Source of the DNA: Chiua virens
Taxonomy: Eukaryota > Basidiomycota > Agaricomycetes > Boletales > Boletaceae
DNA length: 64,000 bases
Direction of reading: 5' to 3'
Assembly (NCBI GenBank): GCA_019787685.1
Contig: JAHNUO010000006.1
Span: 558,001-622,000 of the forward strand
Shown: positions 22,501 through 34,845 of the stretch, one piece after another
Position numbering within the stretch: the first letter of the stretch is position 1
How the letters are laid out: every line of letters begins with the position of its first letter
Notes under the pieces: generated by a model
What the model was told of the DNA's origin: nothing
The model's database searches: none
The model's input: only the letters and a program-made list of their open reading frames with translations
Translations under genes and position numbers: made by a program

Positions 22501-25500
22501 GAAACGGCACCCAAGACACAGAAGATGTTAAAGCACAAATCGAAGCCCTCGTCCTGCCCCCGCGCACGCCGTCCCCTCAAATTGATAAACATCTTCAAGT
22601 GGATGCACCAAAGAGCTACTTTGACCCTCAACCCTGTTCTTCTGTCATTTTGCCTGGATCCCCCTTTGTTGTCTCTCCACATCCGATCAGCATGACCGGA
22701 CCTCCGGACGTCGAACCTGTCCCTGTGAAAACTGTGGCAGACATTGAGTTGGAGTCCCAACTTAGTCTCGTCAAATATCGTCACGAAGAACAACGTCGAA
22801 TCTGGGAATGGTACTTGCGCAAGAACGCGGACGACTTCGTTGTCGAGAAATATCAATGCATTGTTCTATGGCGGTATACAGTTCCAATCGAAGAATTTGG
22901 AATTCGACGTGCATGCTTCGCACCAAGCTTTCACTACGTCACGTTTTACGGCGAAAACGATTGCACGCTCGGCCAGTTCATCGAGAAAGTTGTGAACGAT
23001 ACGCTGGTGCAGTTCCTTGACCCCAAAGCGGTGTGTGCAGGGAAGGGGTGTGGTCAGCCTCTCGCTCGTCATTGCCAAGTATTCGTGCACAATGAGACGA
23101 GGCTGGCTGTAGCTGTCGAACAATGGGACGGACAGATCAAAACGAGGAACGCTTACCCAGCCCCGGATATGATAACCACTTGGAGTGCATGTCGGGTCTG
23201 CGGGTCGGCAACACCATTTATACCCATCTCGGAAGAGATGCAACGATATTCGTTCGCCAAGTTCCTCGAACTTCACTTTTATCCTGCGGATGTTCAGCTT
23301 GTCCAGGGTGCAGGTTGTCAACACAATATCTATCAGCATCACATCCGGTACTTTGCTACAAGAGGGATGACTGTGCGGTTCCAAGCCGATCCGGTGACCC
23401 TTCACGAGATCGTTTACCCTGCTATGCGTATCCGAATCCGTCCCGAAATTCAGCTTGAGTTGAAGAACACGGACTTTGAGAAGTTGCATAGGCGGAACAC
23501 AGCATGGTACACCGCACTTGTTGACGACCTCAAACTCATCAGTATCGACGCCGCAACTGGCGAAGAAGAACACGACGCGAAGCTCACATTAGACATCAAC
23601 ATTCTCATTTCACGTGCGGAGGCAGAGCGATGGGAGATCGCACAACTTATCAACAAGGTCTATCAGGAATCCTCACCCATGGACACGCTTGCTCTCAATC
23701 AAGTCCGCTCATTCAGACAGGACCGCATCGTTGCTTGGCAAGCCGATTTTGACAAGCTCCCTAAACTTCGCAGTACTGACAAAGGACGCCGAGTATCTGC
23801 ATTTGAATCCATGCGGGCAATATGGCCGAGGAGCTCGCGCCCCGACCTTCCCAGTCCATTTGGCGAGTCGCGCTTGCCTTCTGCAAGTGCGTCGGAGGCG
23901 TCTGAGGCAGAGTTGGAGACACTTTCGGAGACACTCGCGGAGAAGACGACCCCGTTAAGAAGCGACGAGGAGGCACCCAGTGTACCGGCGATAGATCTCA
24001 CGAAAAGGCCAGATCCAGATAGTGATTCGACTATTGGTGCCCCTAAGGAGGCACCGATTTTAACGCGAGCTCGCCGCGGTAAGCAGGTGTGTCGAAAACC
24101 TTATTTCCGTGACTATCAGTTGATTGGATTGCAGTCGAAGCAAGCCGATCAGAGTGAACCTGAAGGAGATCGTCCCCCTTTACGTGTCTCCCGCCTTCCG
24201 CGTCGCATATCGCAGCAGTCCAGTGTCGCAGAACTCGTCGCGCGGTACCAAGACTTTATCCCTGCTACTGGTGTCGAGGAACTTGCTAAGACAGCGCTTG
24301 CCCCTCCTCCTGTATCTGAGGGCGAGCAGGATGACCTCACGACAACCTTGTCGAACGTAAAGATGCCGAAGCCGAGTTTACCGCGTAATGTCACTCGGGG
24401 GAGACACCGACATGAACTCACCAAGAAGCCTTCCACATCCGATTTCGAATCTGGATATGCAGCTAATGCTGCGCCAAGGTTTCGAAGGTCGTTACCAAGT
24501 CACAGACAAGATTCGAGGATGTATGCAGGGTCATCTGTCGATTCTCTAGCCCCCTCAAGGAGGACGTCCCCGGATAAGAGAGGATCGAAAGTGATTGGCG
24601 AACCCCCGTCTCCACTGTTGAATGGCAAATTGTTGCCTCTACCTACAGGACGAGCAGTAAGGGGTAAAACATCTTCCAGAGGCCTGGGCCGGGGCGATGC
24701 GCCCCAACAACGGGCTACCTCAAGTGGTGCGCCAAAGGCTACATTCAGGCGCCCTCCTCAAGGAGCCGGGACGAAGGTCTTGAGCATGGCGAGAACCTAC
24801 GAACGTATGAATCGGGAAACCGAAAGAGCTAATCGACGGTACAATGTCATTTCGCGTCGCAAAGTACGCCCTGTCGCATCTTCCCGTGCGACAGTAGAGG
24901 TGTTGGAGAGCATCAAAGATGCGATCAAAGACGAATCCGACATATCTGACAGTTCAAGTGAAGCTGATGATGAAGGTGGGGATGAGGACGAAGGGCGTAA
25001 ACCGGCTGATAAGGCTACCGAGTCTTCTCCAGAACAGTCGATCACCCTGCCAGTCGCCACGGTTCCAAATGACCCAGCCACCCCTGCAAACCCAGTTCCC
25101 GTTCAAGAAACGGGAGAGTCGGCTCCTTCCACATCTACCCCACCGTTGTCTCCTCCGACAGAGGCATCACTCCCACCATCGCCGTTTTTAAGATATCCAC
25201 CAGAGTCGAACCCCCCGCTGACTCCACCAACATTTTCACTTGACGACTTTCCAGGGCGCAATTCGATCTTTAGGCAGGCATTATCCGGATTGTGGCCCCC
25301 TCAGATACCTCCGAAGCGCGTGGAATTCGACGAGGACCCACTGGATGATCCAGAGCACATATTCAGGGACTCGTCAATGGTCGTTAGGACTGACGAACCT
25401 ACTTCAATTATTGCTCTTGCCCTTAAGTATGTTTCTTGCTACATTCCTCGTGTCAATGTGCTGACCGCAGAAAATTCGAAGTTCTCCGCACTATCGTGAG

Positions 25501-26990
25501 CTGCTCACGAAATCTCGTGCTGAGAAGCGGACATCCCGTGAACCAAAGGTGACTGAAGGCGGTGAAGCGTTCATGCCAGACGATCAATCCGTGTCCGAGT
25601 CCTCGTCAACATGGGGAGTCGTTAATCTGGATACCTCAGACGCCATCAATCTCACAGACGAGCTCAAGTCGCCCTCCACGAAGATGTCATGGGTCGTTTG
25701 TGAGTTTTCATGATTCGTTGTGATCCCGAGCTGACCCCCTCGCGGTTGAGCAGCATTTGAGAGTTGTGGGTTGACGATCAGCTGTACTATACTATACCCT
25801 GAACAATTTGATGCGTTACGGAGGACGTACGATTGCGAAAAAAGCATCGTAGAGTCCTTATCACGATGTGTCAAGTGGAACGCCAACGGGGGCAAGTCGG
25901 GATCTGCATTCTTGAAGACACGAGGTTTGTTCCAATTCACTCTCCCACTCAGTTCTCAATCAACCCCGCTTGCCAGATGACCGATTCATTGCGAAAGAAC
26001 TTTCGCGAGCGGAGCTGCAAACGATGGAAACCTTTGCTCCTGCGTACTTTGATTACATGGCATCTGCTGTCAGCGGAAATGTGTGTTGTGTATCTACCTG
26101 TCTGTGAGAAACGGTTTAACTTTCTTTTGATAAGCGCCCTACATTGTTGGCCAAAGTCTTCGGGTGTTATAAGCTGACGTTCAAAAAAACCAAGGACAAG
26201 GGCTCGGGCAAGGCTAAAGTGACCTACATGAACCTGCTTGTCATGGAGAATCTGTTTTACAACCGTCGATTTGCCAAGGTATTAAGAAAAGTTTTGTTTT
26301 ACGGTGCTTTCAACGGTTGATCATGCCACTCGACAGATCTATGATCTCAAGGGATCCACTAGGAACCGACATGTACAATCTACGGGAAGGGAGAATGAGG
26401 TGTTATTGGACGAGAACCTTGTTGAAAGTGAGTAATAACTGTCTCTGTAGCGACTCTCCCTGACCTTCTGCAAAGCTGCCCACCTTTTACCTTTCTACCT
26501 CAAAGAATATTCTAAGAGAATTTTGCGTGGCGCATTGTACAACGACAGCAAGTTCCTATCGGACATTAACGTCATGGACTACTCACTGGTTGTTGGCGTT
26601 GATAATGAGAAACATGAACTCGTGGTTGGGATTGTTGGTATGTTTACACTTCCGACTCGGATATTGGATACGTATTGATGAGAGGATCCTTCACTAGATT
26701 ACATCCGCACGTACACGTGGGACAAGAAGCTCGAGAGCTGGGTCAAAGTGACTACATCCCTTGGTGGAGGCGGCAGGGGTGAACCCACCATCGTTGGGCC
26801 GAAGCAATACAGACAACGTTTTATCAGTGCGATGGAAAGATACTTCCCACTGGTGAGTCTCTTGCGGGTCAGTCACTTGGAGTTTTGTTTAAATGCTGTG
26901 CCGCTTCAGGTCCCAGATCGCTGGATGAAACAGAAGGACACTCCCGAAGAAGACCCAAACAGTCTAGCTGAGCTTTGGCCCGATTGGTGA
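19555..26990 (+). CDS. FAB1: Phosphatidylinositol 3-phosphate 5-kinase Fab1/PIKfyve
   Basis: Makes PI(3,5)P2 on vacuolar/endosomal membranes and so controls vacuole size and acidification. The first good ATG is 19555 ([12 protein letters not shown]). Domains in order: Ser-rich N-terminus; FYVE zinc finger from about 20.23 kb, with [14 protein letters not shown] and GMVRVCNLC split by an intron, matching WxxD / R(R/K)HHCRxCG / RVC; GroEL/CCT-like domain at about 21.2-22.0 kb ([23 protein letters not shown]); Cys-rich CCR region at about 22.7-23.5 kb; a long low-complexity spacer; and the C-terminal PIP kinase at 25.75-26.99 kb. The kinase shows the glycine-rich [12 protein letters not shown] followed by DDRFIAKEL, then [23 protein letters not shown] and [11 protein letters not shown]. 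Its exons are small, in contrast to the 4.4-kb central exon. The stop is TGA 26988-26990 and the protein about 2,200 aa, usual for Fab1. All the key kinase and zinc residues I can check are present. Confidence 0.95.
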
Positions 26991-27355
26991 TAGCTCAACC
27001 GTAGACTGGTGTTGTACTATATCTCGCTTAGATTCGATTCGCAGTTTCACCTGATGATTACCATGATCCAGCTGCTCTGCATGATTCGCATTGTTGATTC
27101 ATTGATTGCATTTTATATGTCATAATACCCTACACATGAGCTGGCATACACTGTTGTAGTATAGTCTTGTCGCACGAAGAATCCCTTCCTGAAGAGACCA
27201 AATAATGACTTTGGGCTAGACACGAGTTTGATTGTGACGAAACTGTAGGCTAGCCGGATTAGCCCCTGTGGTAGGAGGGCCGTGGGAGTCGGCAAGGATC
27301 AGGTTGATCAGTGCGCCAACTCAAGCCACTTTCATTGTTCCACCCCAGGGCCACA
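26991..27355. other. Intergenic between FAB1 and CSN2
   Basis: About 365 bp on the same strand as both neighbours. It should hold the FAB1 3' UTR and the CSN2 promoter. I see no gene in it. Confidence 0.4.
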
Positions 27356-29362
27356 ATGGACGACGATGATGCAGAATATATGCAGGGAAGCGAAGACGAG
27401 GTTTGTAGTTCCGTTCGCTCTTAAACCCGCGTGGTTACTACGAGTCGTACTGACGCGCTCGTTAACGCGGACAACGTGAACAGGACTATGGCTTCGACTA
27501 TTCTGATAACGACGAAGCCAACGAGTCGGGGAGCGCAGATGTAGAAAACATGTACTACACTGCGAAATGTACGTTTATTCCATGCTCCTCTTCTCGTGCG
27601 CCTCAGTGTTCAACCGGCTGCTCTATCTATGGGACATGTTGAAATGCAGCCAAGAAAGAGGATGACCCCGAGCAGGCACTTAAAGAATTCAAAGCCATCG
27701 TTGATCAGGAGACAGAAAAGGGTGACTGGTGAGCTCGCCCGTGCCGTGATCGTCCGTTCTTCTTGATGTCCATGTCCAGGGGGTTCAAAGCCTTGAAGCA
27801 GTCCACGAAACTGCTCTTCCTGACCCTCCACCGCCCCACGGAGGCGCTGGCAACTTATACGCAACTCCTCAAATACACGAAATCCGCCGTCACCCGGAAT
27901 TACTCTGAGAAGACGATCAACGGGATTTTGGATTATGTCGGCGGTGGCAAAGGAGGGGTCGTGGAAGTGGAAGTTCTTGAACGATTCTATGCCGTCACGA
28001 ATGAGGCCTTAGAAGAGGCCAAGAACGAGGTGAGGTTCAGTCGCTGTCGATTGACGGGGGCAGCGCGTGCGATAGGTCGGTGGACGTATTACTGACATCA
28101 TGATATCATGTAAGAGGCTATCGGCGAAGACTAACCTAAAACTCGCCAAGCTCTGGTTGGACAGAAAAGAGTATGGTCGACTCCAAAAGGTGCGCACGTC
28201 ATGCAGTCAACAATTTCACCCTTGTTTGTTACACGCACACTTAGATCATTCGTGAGTTGCATGCAACCACGAGAGCTGCGATGGATAGTGAGGACCAATC
28301 ACAACGGGGAACCCAACTGTTGGAGATCTATGCCCTCGAGATCCAGATGCACAATGAAATGAGAAACGTCAAAAAGCTCAAGGTATGGTGTACTCTCGCT
28401 TTCTTGCCAGTTGAGTAGTTAGACTCTATTCTCATGAACGTAATCTAGGAAATTTACAATGCATCGAACAATGTCCGTTCCGCGATCCCACACCCTCGCA
28501 TCATGGGAGTCATCAAAGAATGTGGCGGCAAGATGTGGATGGGCGAACGACAATGGTCTCTTGCTTCTTCTGACTTCTTCGAGTCTTTCCGGAATTATGA
28601 CGAAGCTGGGTCTCCTCAGCGCATCCAAGTGCTGAAGTACCTCGTACTAGCCAATATGCTGACAGGAAGCGAAGTGAATCCGTTTGATTCACAAGAGACG
28701 AAACCATACAAGTCGGATCCACAGATCAAGGCAATGACAGATTTGGTGGACGCTTATCAAAGAAGAGAAGTACACTTGGCTGAGAAGATCTTGAAAGGTT
28801 AGTGGAGACTGGAGACAAACACCTCATGCTCACGATCGTCGGGACGTGACAGACAATCGTTCGACAATCATGGATGATGGGTTCATCAGGTCCTATATAG
28901 GTGAACTCTTGAGAAGTCTTCGTACCTCGTACCTCTTAGATCTCATCAAGCCATATACACGCCTGGAGCTTTCGTTCCTTGCCAAGGTTAGTTGGACCAA
29001 CGAGAAGCTGGTTCGAAAGCTAACGCAACCATACAGCAACTCAACGTTGACATTGCGGAGGTAGAAGAGCTTTTGATAGGGCTTATCTTAGAGGGGAAAG
29101 TCGATGGTAGGATAGACCAGGTTGGTATGAGACTAGAACTGGATCGCGCGTACGTATTTCTGCGTCGTGTCGTAGCAGATACTGATCCACGAACAGTCAA
29201 GCACTCGAGAAAAAGCGGTACGCTGCACTTCACTCGTGGACGAAAGCACTAGAAGGAGTACACGCTGCCGTGGTTGCGAAGACGGCGGGAAGGGGTGCCT
29301 CGGATACTTTTATGAACATGCCTCCCGAAAGAATAGCTGACTTTAGGGACATCGGACTGTAG
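27356..29362 (+). CDS. CSN2: COP9 signalosome complex subunit 2
   Basis: CSN2 is a PCI-domain scaffold subunit of the COP9 signalosome, which removes Nedd8 from cullin-RING ubiquitin ligases. ATG 27356 begins [21 protein letters not shown], the acidic N-terminus typical of the subunit, followed by [16 protein letters not shown] and [14 protein letters not shown]. The TPR-like helical region includes [32 protein letters not shown] and the segment [14 protein letters not shown]. The C-terminal PCI/winged helix contains [20 protein letters not shown] followed by [15 protein letters not shown], then [10 protein letters not shown]. About ten short introns; the stop is TAG 29360-29362. The length of about 480 aa matches the family. 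It is convergent with mL40, with only about 140 bp between the stop codons. Confidence 0.93.
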
Positions 29363-29500
29363 GTAGAGTCGACCACGCCAACTTCAACTCGCATTAATGA
29401 ATGATACATGTGCGCGTCCAAGATATCAATGAGTCTAGAATATCTAGATCCAAAAGACAAGTAAGAAGGTTGGTAAACTAAGGCGTGTTGAAGTGCTAAC

Positions 29501-30061
29501 CTATAACGGGCGGTTGAATGGCTTCCAGTCGTGCGGCCAGCCCTCTTTTGAGGGAGTGTCCGTTGGGACCTTGAGCTCGCGAGGGAACAAGCCTCTGAGT
29601 CTCGACTCGATAGCCCTCTTTTCAGCGTTGGAACAGGTTTTGAGCATCTCGATCTCGGCAACACTCCTCGCTCTTGGATCCTCCCTCCTATTTGCTTCCT
29701 TGAAGAGTTCTGGGTCGATCTCCTCGAGTTCCTGCATTGCTCTCCTCATACATTCGAACTTGCGTTGCAGTTCTTCGTCACGTTTTTTGCGGAGATGGCG
29801 CTGGTAAAGCTTCCAGGCCCTCTCGACTGTCTTGTGTGCTTGTGCGGAGGGAATGGCGCGTTGAAGCGCGAGTGCTACATCTGGACGCCAAGTACCGGTA
29901 GGAGAAGCACCCGTGCGGACGTTGGGAGGATAGAGCATACGACGAATGACTTCGCGCTGGGTGTTGGATGGGTCTGTGCCCTGCGCATTTGTCGCTGCAT
30001 GACGTATAAAGCTTTTCGATGCTCGCAATGGCAGCGGACGAGCACACTTGAGAAACGACAT
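29501..30061 (-). CDS. Mitochondrial large-subunit ribosomal protein mL40 (yeast MrpL28 family)
   Basis: Intronless gene for a 186-aa protein beginning MSFLKCARPLPLRASKSFIR, a basic, hydroxylated presequence that fits import into mitochondria. The body contains REVIRRMLYPPNVRTG, then the family-like helix AHKTVERAWKLYQRHLRKKR, and a C-terminal stretch ending PHDWKPFNRPL. This pattern corresponds to the MRP-L28/mL40 family of the large mitoribosomal subunit. It is transcribed divergently from uL1m, with the two ATGs about 76 bp apart. The family call is from pattern recognition and is not as certain as that of its neighbour. Confidence 0.75.
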   Translation of the reverse strand: MSFLKCARPLPLRASKSFIRHAATNAQGTDPSNTQREVIRRMLYPPNVRTGASPTGTWRPDVALALQRAIPSAQAHKTVERAWKLYQRHLRKKRDEELQRKFECMRRAMQELEEIDPELFKEANRREDPRARSVAEIEMLKTCSNAEKRAIESRLRGLFPRELKVPTDTPSKEGWPHDWKPFNRPL

Positions 30062-30137
30062 GGGTGTATTACACTTACTACCGAGACGCGCTTCACGAAA
30101 ATCTATGGTCCAGACTTCCCACGACTCTTGTTCTCAA
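30062..30137. promoter_or_regulatory. Compact bidirectional promoter of two mitoribosomal protein genes
   Basis: Only about 76 bp separate the start codon of mL40 (complement, 30061) from the proposed start of uL1m (30138). Both products are large-subunit proteins of the mitochondrial ribosome, so shared regulation from this interval is a reasonable inference. Confidence 0.5.
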
Positions 30138-31649
30138 ATGTCGCTGCCTAGAGTTGGTGTACTTTGCCAGCGATGCGCGTTCTCGTTCGTTAGTCCAGTG
30201 AGTACACTTGCTATGCCTTGGAAGTGTTTCTGAGTCAACCACAGCTGTCCTTTCGTTCTGCTTCGCCAGTAAGTTCTGCACTAATTTGCACCACTGTAGC
30301 TCAAATTGCTCCAGCTCGTAGCTAGCCGTCATTTCTCTTCCTCATCTGTCGCGTTCGCTAAACGAGTCGAGAAGAAGAAAGAACCCTCAAAGCATCAGCT
30401 TGCCCTCATAGCCAAAAGAAAAGCTGCCAAGCGCGGTAAAGATGCGTACGCGAATGAGAAGATGATCCTCGCCGACGCTGTCTCGGTTCTTCGCGTACGT
30501 TTGCCATTATTACACGTTCGGTGTTACTCACAGTATTCAAACACCAGGCAGTAGAGGTTGCACGACCCAACTCAACGTATGAGCTGGTGATACGGACTGC
30601 CATGTCACGTGGTGCACCTATTCCTACCGGCCGTATCAATCTTCCTCGAGAGGCAAAGCCAAGAAAGGAATATCGTATCCTTGTTTTCGCGGATGGCCGA
30701 CAAGCGGACGAAGCAAAGAAAGCAGGTGCTCACGTTGTTGGTGGACTAGAACTGGTTGACGCAGTTTGTACCCTTGTCTCGACTCATCTTCTGTTGTTGA
30801 AGATCCGTTCCAGGTCGCGGAGGGCAAACACAACAGTTGCACGACTATTCTTTGCACGCCGTCACTTATCCGTAGCATTTCTAGCAAACTGGGTCGTATC
30901 CTTGGTCCTCGCGGTCTCATGCCATCTGAGAGACGAGGCACGGTTACCGAAGACATCGAGGGATATATTCAGAGGTTACAAGGAACCACTGAGTGGAGAG
31001 GTGACAAGGCAGGCGCCATAAGGATGCCCATCGGGAAAGTGAGTACATACCCTGCTCTTTCTTTGTTTTCCATTCATTTTTTTTTTATTACCGTTGCTAA
31101 TTTCCGTTCAAACCTTAGCTGCACTTCCCTGTCGAGGATGTAGTGAAGAACGTCAAACATTTCGTCCTCAATGTAAAACGTGCCACCGGAAATCTCAAGG
31201 ATGCAGTTGCAGAGGCTGAGTCAAAGGTTCAGAAGGGAAAGAACAGCAATAAGAGTGTTAGACCTGGTACGTCCACTGTCTTGTGCAATGTTCCCTTTCT
31301 TTCGTGCGTCGCCTGTTTTATCGACCCGTTTGGATATTACGTTCCCGCGTCATTCTATTGCCACAAGCTGCGATGTTGGTTCCCTGATTCTGCTGTGGCC
31401 GTTTGGACGGATCTTTTCCTGCACCGGCACCTGTTTCTCGATTGAACCGGTCTTTTCTTTTTCGCGTCCCGTTGCTACAATATTCCCTTTTTTGACGATC
31501 ACTCCTTCCCGATCGCCATTCGTTGCGCAACCTCTTTATCTGAGAGAACCGTAATTGGCTGATGGACACGACCTCTTCTAGTAAATGCGATCACACGGAT
31601 ACTTCTCAGCTCAACCCAAGCCCCCGGCATTCAAATAAAGGATCTTTGA
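30138..31649 (+). CDS. MRPL1: Mitochondrial ribosomal protein uL1m
   Basis: L1 stalk protein of the mitochondrial large ribosomal subunit. The start is set by joining MSLPRVGVLCQRCAFSFVSP (30138-30197) through a GTGAGT...TGTAG intron to LKLLQLVASRHFSSSSVAFA, giving an Arg/Ser-rich targeting sequence. The conserved core follows: ADAVSVLR...YELVIRTAMSRGAPIPTGRI, YRILVFADG, AGAHVVGGLELVD, then the L1 hallmark SKLGRILGPRGLMPSERRGT and a C-terminal VKNVKHFVLNVKRATGNLKD. The last exon sits beyond an intron of roughly 300 nt, unusually long here, whose acceptor TTCTAG is near 31580. It encodes NAITRILLSSTQAPGIQIKD and ends at TGA 31647-31649, matching the family's usual end (LSSTQGPG). About 290 aa. 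Confidence 0.9.
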
Positions 31650-31998
31650 TGGTGGTTAGATGCCATAATGGCGGAGCGGAGGCGGATGGCGCTCGTACAG
31701 CTTGGTGGGGCGTTAGATTTGGTGACGGCGATCAGATACATATAGATAATGAAGGGAAATCTTCCGTCGGCGCCGGGTTCTTAAATCTATCGTTCTTCTC
31801 CGTCTACTTTACCTCGACTGTTTTTGGGCAAGGATGTTCCGGAAAGAATAGTCGGGATCATACCATCTATCCGGTGAGCGATTGTTACAGTCTACTGTGG
31901 TGTTTGGTAAGCAGGGGTCTCTGAGAGAGAAGGGGAAAATTTGGAGCAAGATAACTAATCCGAGAGCCAGGACATTCGATATTCGCGGCAGAAGTAGC

Positions 31999-34743
31999 TC
32001 AGTAGTAATGAACATTTCCTGACTCAGAATCAACGAGTCGTAAAACGTTGTCGTTCTCAGCAGCTAAATCCTTCATAGAAGCTTTCCACTTCGCCTCCTC
32101 CTGCTTCCGAAGGATATCGTCAAGTGCTGCGTAACTTCTTTCGTGGCTCTTGTCTTTCTTGTCCCGTCTCTTCGATCGTTTGCCCACGTCTGATCCTTTT
32201 GCATCCTGGATAGTCTGCTGCTTCAAGGGGGTTCCTTCATCGATAGGTTGGAAGCGTTCAATGGGTTTGTTCTTGGGAGGGTGAGGGAAGATGTCGCCCC
32301 ACGATGATTTTCGGGCATCATAGAATGCTTGTTTACCTTGCGATTTTGGAATTGTAAGTCGCATTATTTTTCCTGAAGCAAAAAAAGGAAAAACATAAAT
32401 TTTAGTCCGTTGCGTTCATATCGTGAAATGATGGGAAGAGCGGTGGGAATAGGGACAGGATACGAACCTTCACGCGTGCAGGCATCAATGATGATATGTC
32501 CGCTCTTCTTGAGCGGTGGGAACACGAGACGCGGCCATCCGTATGCCTCGTTCCTCAGTGCCTCCTCGAGGTATGACGGCGATTCGTACTGTTCAAAGGC
32601 ACTCTCGAATCTCGGCTCGGCTTCTGGGTATCTAGACCACCGGAGGGAATCCAACATCTCGACACTCGCTGGTGGCGTTGATGTTGATGCTGTCGAGAGA
32701 ACTCGTGCTTGCGCTCGCACCTTGGTTTCGTCCGGCGAATATACATCAACATGAGGCGACATGAAGGACGGAGCATTTGCGCTCGCCACCCGCCCAAGCA
32801 CATCCTCAGCTCCGATATCAACACCGACATCCACAGGCACATGAGATTGTGCTCGCTCTTGATCCGCGGGGACGGGGTTGACGTCGGTGGCTGGTGGTGA
32901 TGGGGTATGCATCGATGCGGGCCGTACAACTGACGGCCACGACGGTGATTGCGGCTCCATACTGGTATGATCGTGCCCCTCATGTGCACGTTGTAATTCC
33001 CTCAGCACACCCGTCCCCGCCTTCACTCGTTCTATCGCCTCCCTCCCCACTCCACCCACTCTTCCCATTGGTCGACCTCTTACCTCCAGAACTGTGCCAT
33101 CAGGTCTTGGTCCTCGTCGAATGACAACATATGAGTAACCTATGTCCTCATGTCCTTTTTTCACATGTTTTGTACGTCGAACGAATGTGGGGCGTTGCAG
33201 GCGTTGGGAAAAGCCACAGACAAGGCTCAAGGGACCAAAATGGTGCAGGGGACAGGGGCGATCATGCGGACACTAGATCATAAAAGCCAGGTGAATGTGG
33301 AGACACCATCACATTTTTCAAATGCGGGGAAATGGTCAGAAAAGAGGGGGAAAAAATCATTAACGACATATTCGCATATACAGGTTTGCAACCTACCGGT
33401 GCGACAACATGCGAGCCCCGAAACGACTGGTGCATCATTTCGGGGTCTTCATTCTCTTTGAGGCCAAGGTCGAGCAAGAGACGACGAGCTTCCGCAATAT
33501 GTTGGAAGCCAGCAGGCGAATTATGGTCGATGAGGATCTGCCTACGATCAATTCGTTGATTATTATGAGAAAGATGGGACACACGATCGTTTGTGCACCA
33601 CTGTCCCACATTTCCTTCACCATATTTTTCCTAGCAAGAGGAGAAGGCTGTGCAGACAGCATGAATGCCGAGAGGGCAATCGTGGAATGACCTTCTGCAG
33701 GATCTCTGCAATAGTCTTCGGGAAATGACTTTTTCCACGTAGTTTGCAATGCACCAAGTTCGGTTTCTGCACATTCAATTTAGATGGCTAAAATGGTGAA
33801 GCGCTGAATTTTACTTTTCAGAAGTTGCTTGGCTATTGACATAAGCCCCTCGCGCCGATCCAGGCCAAGGTATGTGACAACGGTAGAGTTGGCCAACAAC
33901 GGTCCCTCTCCTGACGACGTACATGGTTTTTGAAACACGTTCAAAGTTGCCCTACAGAATCTTGATGAATGCACCATATCGTAGGGAATATTGTAGACAT
34001 ACCAAAGTCCACTTCCGGTAGCAGAGCCCCAGTCAATTATTCTGTCCACCTTCCATGATGCGCCTAACCTATGTTTCACGTGGTACAATACCGCATATAT
34101 GGCGGAGTAATGAGCAGGGAGGATGACTGAAGCGAATGCAGCTCCGTCACGCATGGAGTGCTGATAACGTTGTCGGCGATTCTTGTACTCCACATCATAG
34201 GCTGCAGACCATCTTTCGCCAGAGTTATCTTGTTCCGCGAATAAACGTTTTGCATCACTGTGTAGCAGCGTCTTGTTTGTGCCTGTAAACGTTCGCAGGA
34301 TTCAGATACACGAGTAACAGCAGAGACGCACCTTCGATGAGTTCAGTGACCGCGTGCTGAAGCTCTTGGGATAAAATGACAGAGCTGATTCCGTCGCTGC
34401 CGAACCGGGCTGCAGGTGATTTGCGGTCCTCCCTGCGTCGCGCAGATTCCTCGACCGTGTAATCTTCATGGTTCACTTCATAGTACTCTATTTCGCCCGC
34501 GTCGTTTTCAAGTGCTTCTAGTTCTCGCGTATGTGATGAGGCTGGTTCCTCTGTTCCTCTGTGCTTGGCCATCAAAGATATGTCAACATCGTGAAGCAGT
34601 GACTTTAAACTTGGATCGAGTGTTAACGATGGCTTTGGTTGAGGAGAAACATGCACGCCAGCTGTTGAGGAAAACGCAAAGGCCTTTGGACGCGCCGAGG
34701 AAGACAAAACTCGCAACGAAACGCGAGTACCAGATTGAAGCAT
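31999..34743 (-). CDS. RSM22: METTL17/Rsm22 family mitoribosome small-subunit assembly factor
   Basis: Binds the small mitoribosomal subunit during assembly; the family has a methyltransferase fold and a Cys-rich metal site. The first ATG of the long frame is 34743 (MLQSGTRVSLRVLSSSARPK), a good mitochondrial presequence. The SAM-motif-I equivalent is RIIDWGSATGSGLW at about 34.0 kb. The Cys cluster is restored across an intron: HVVAP then CPHDRPCPLH and LVCGFSQRLQRP (33.3-33.1 kb), the family signature. After that comes a Pro/Ser-rich insertion of about 150 aa (32.55-33.0 kb) and a C-terminal part with PRLVFPPLKKSGHIIID, MRLTIPKSQGKQAFYDARKS and WGDIFPHPP. The stop is at 31999-32001 and the product about 750 aa. 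It is convergent with uL1m and divergent from USP39. Confidence 0.88.
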
Positions 34744-34845
34744 CCCGGCGCAAGTCAAACAAAGTGAAGCAACCAAAGCTACACTTTGTTTGAAGCTATT
34801 ATTACATAATCAATAATAGCTGTCCTTCACGTCTACCTTCAAGTT
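34744..34845. promoter_or_regulatory. Short bidirectional promoter between METTL17/RSM22 and USP39
   Basis: About 102 bp separate the two divergent start codons (34743 minus and 34846 plus). It contains an A/T-rich stretch (about 34795-34822). Both promoters must be here or overlap the neighbouring coding sequence. Confidence 0.45.
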
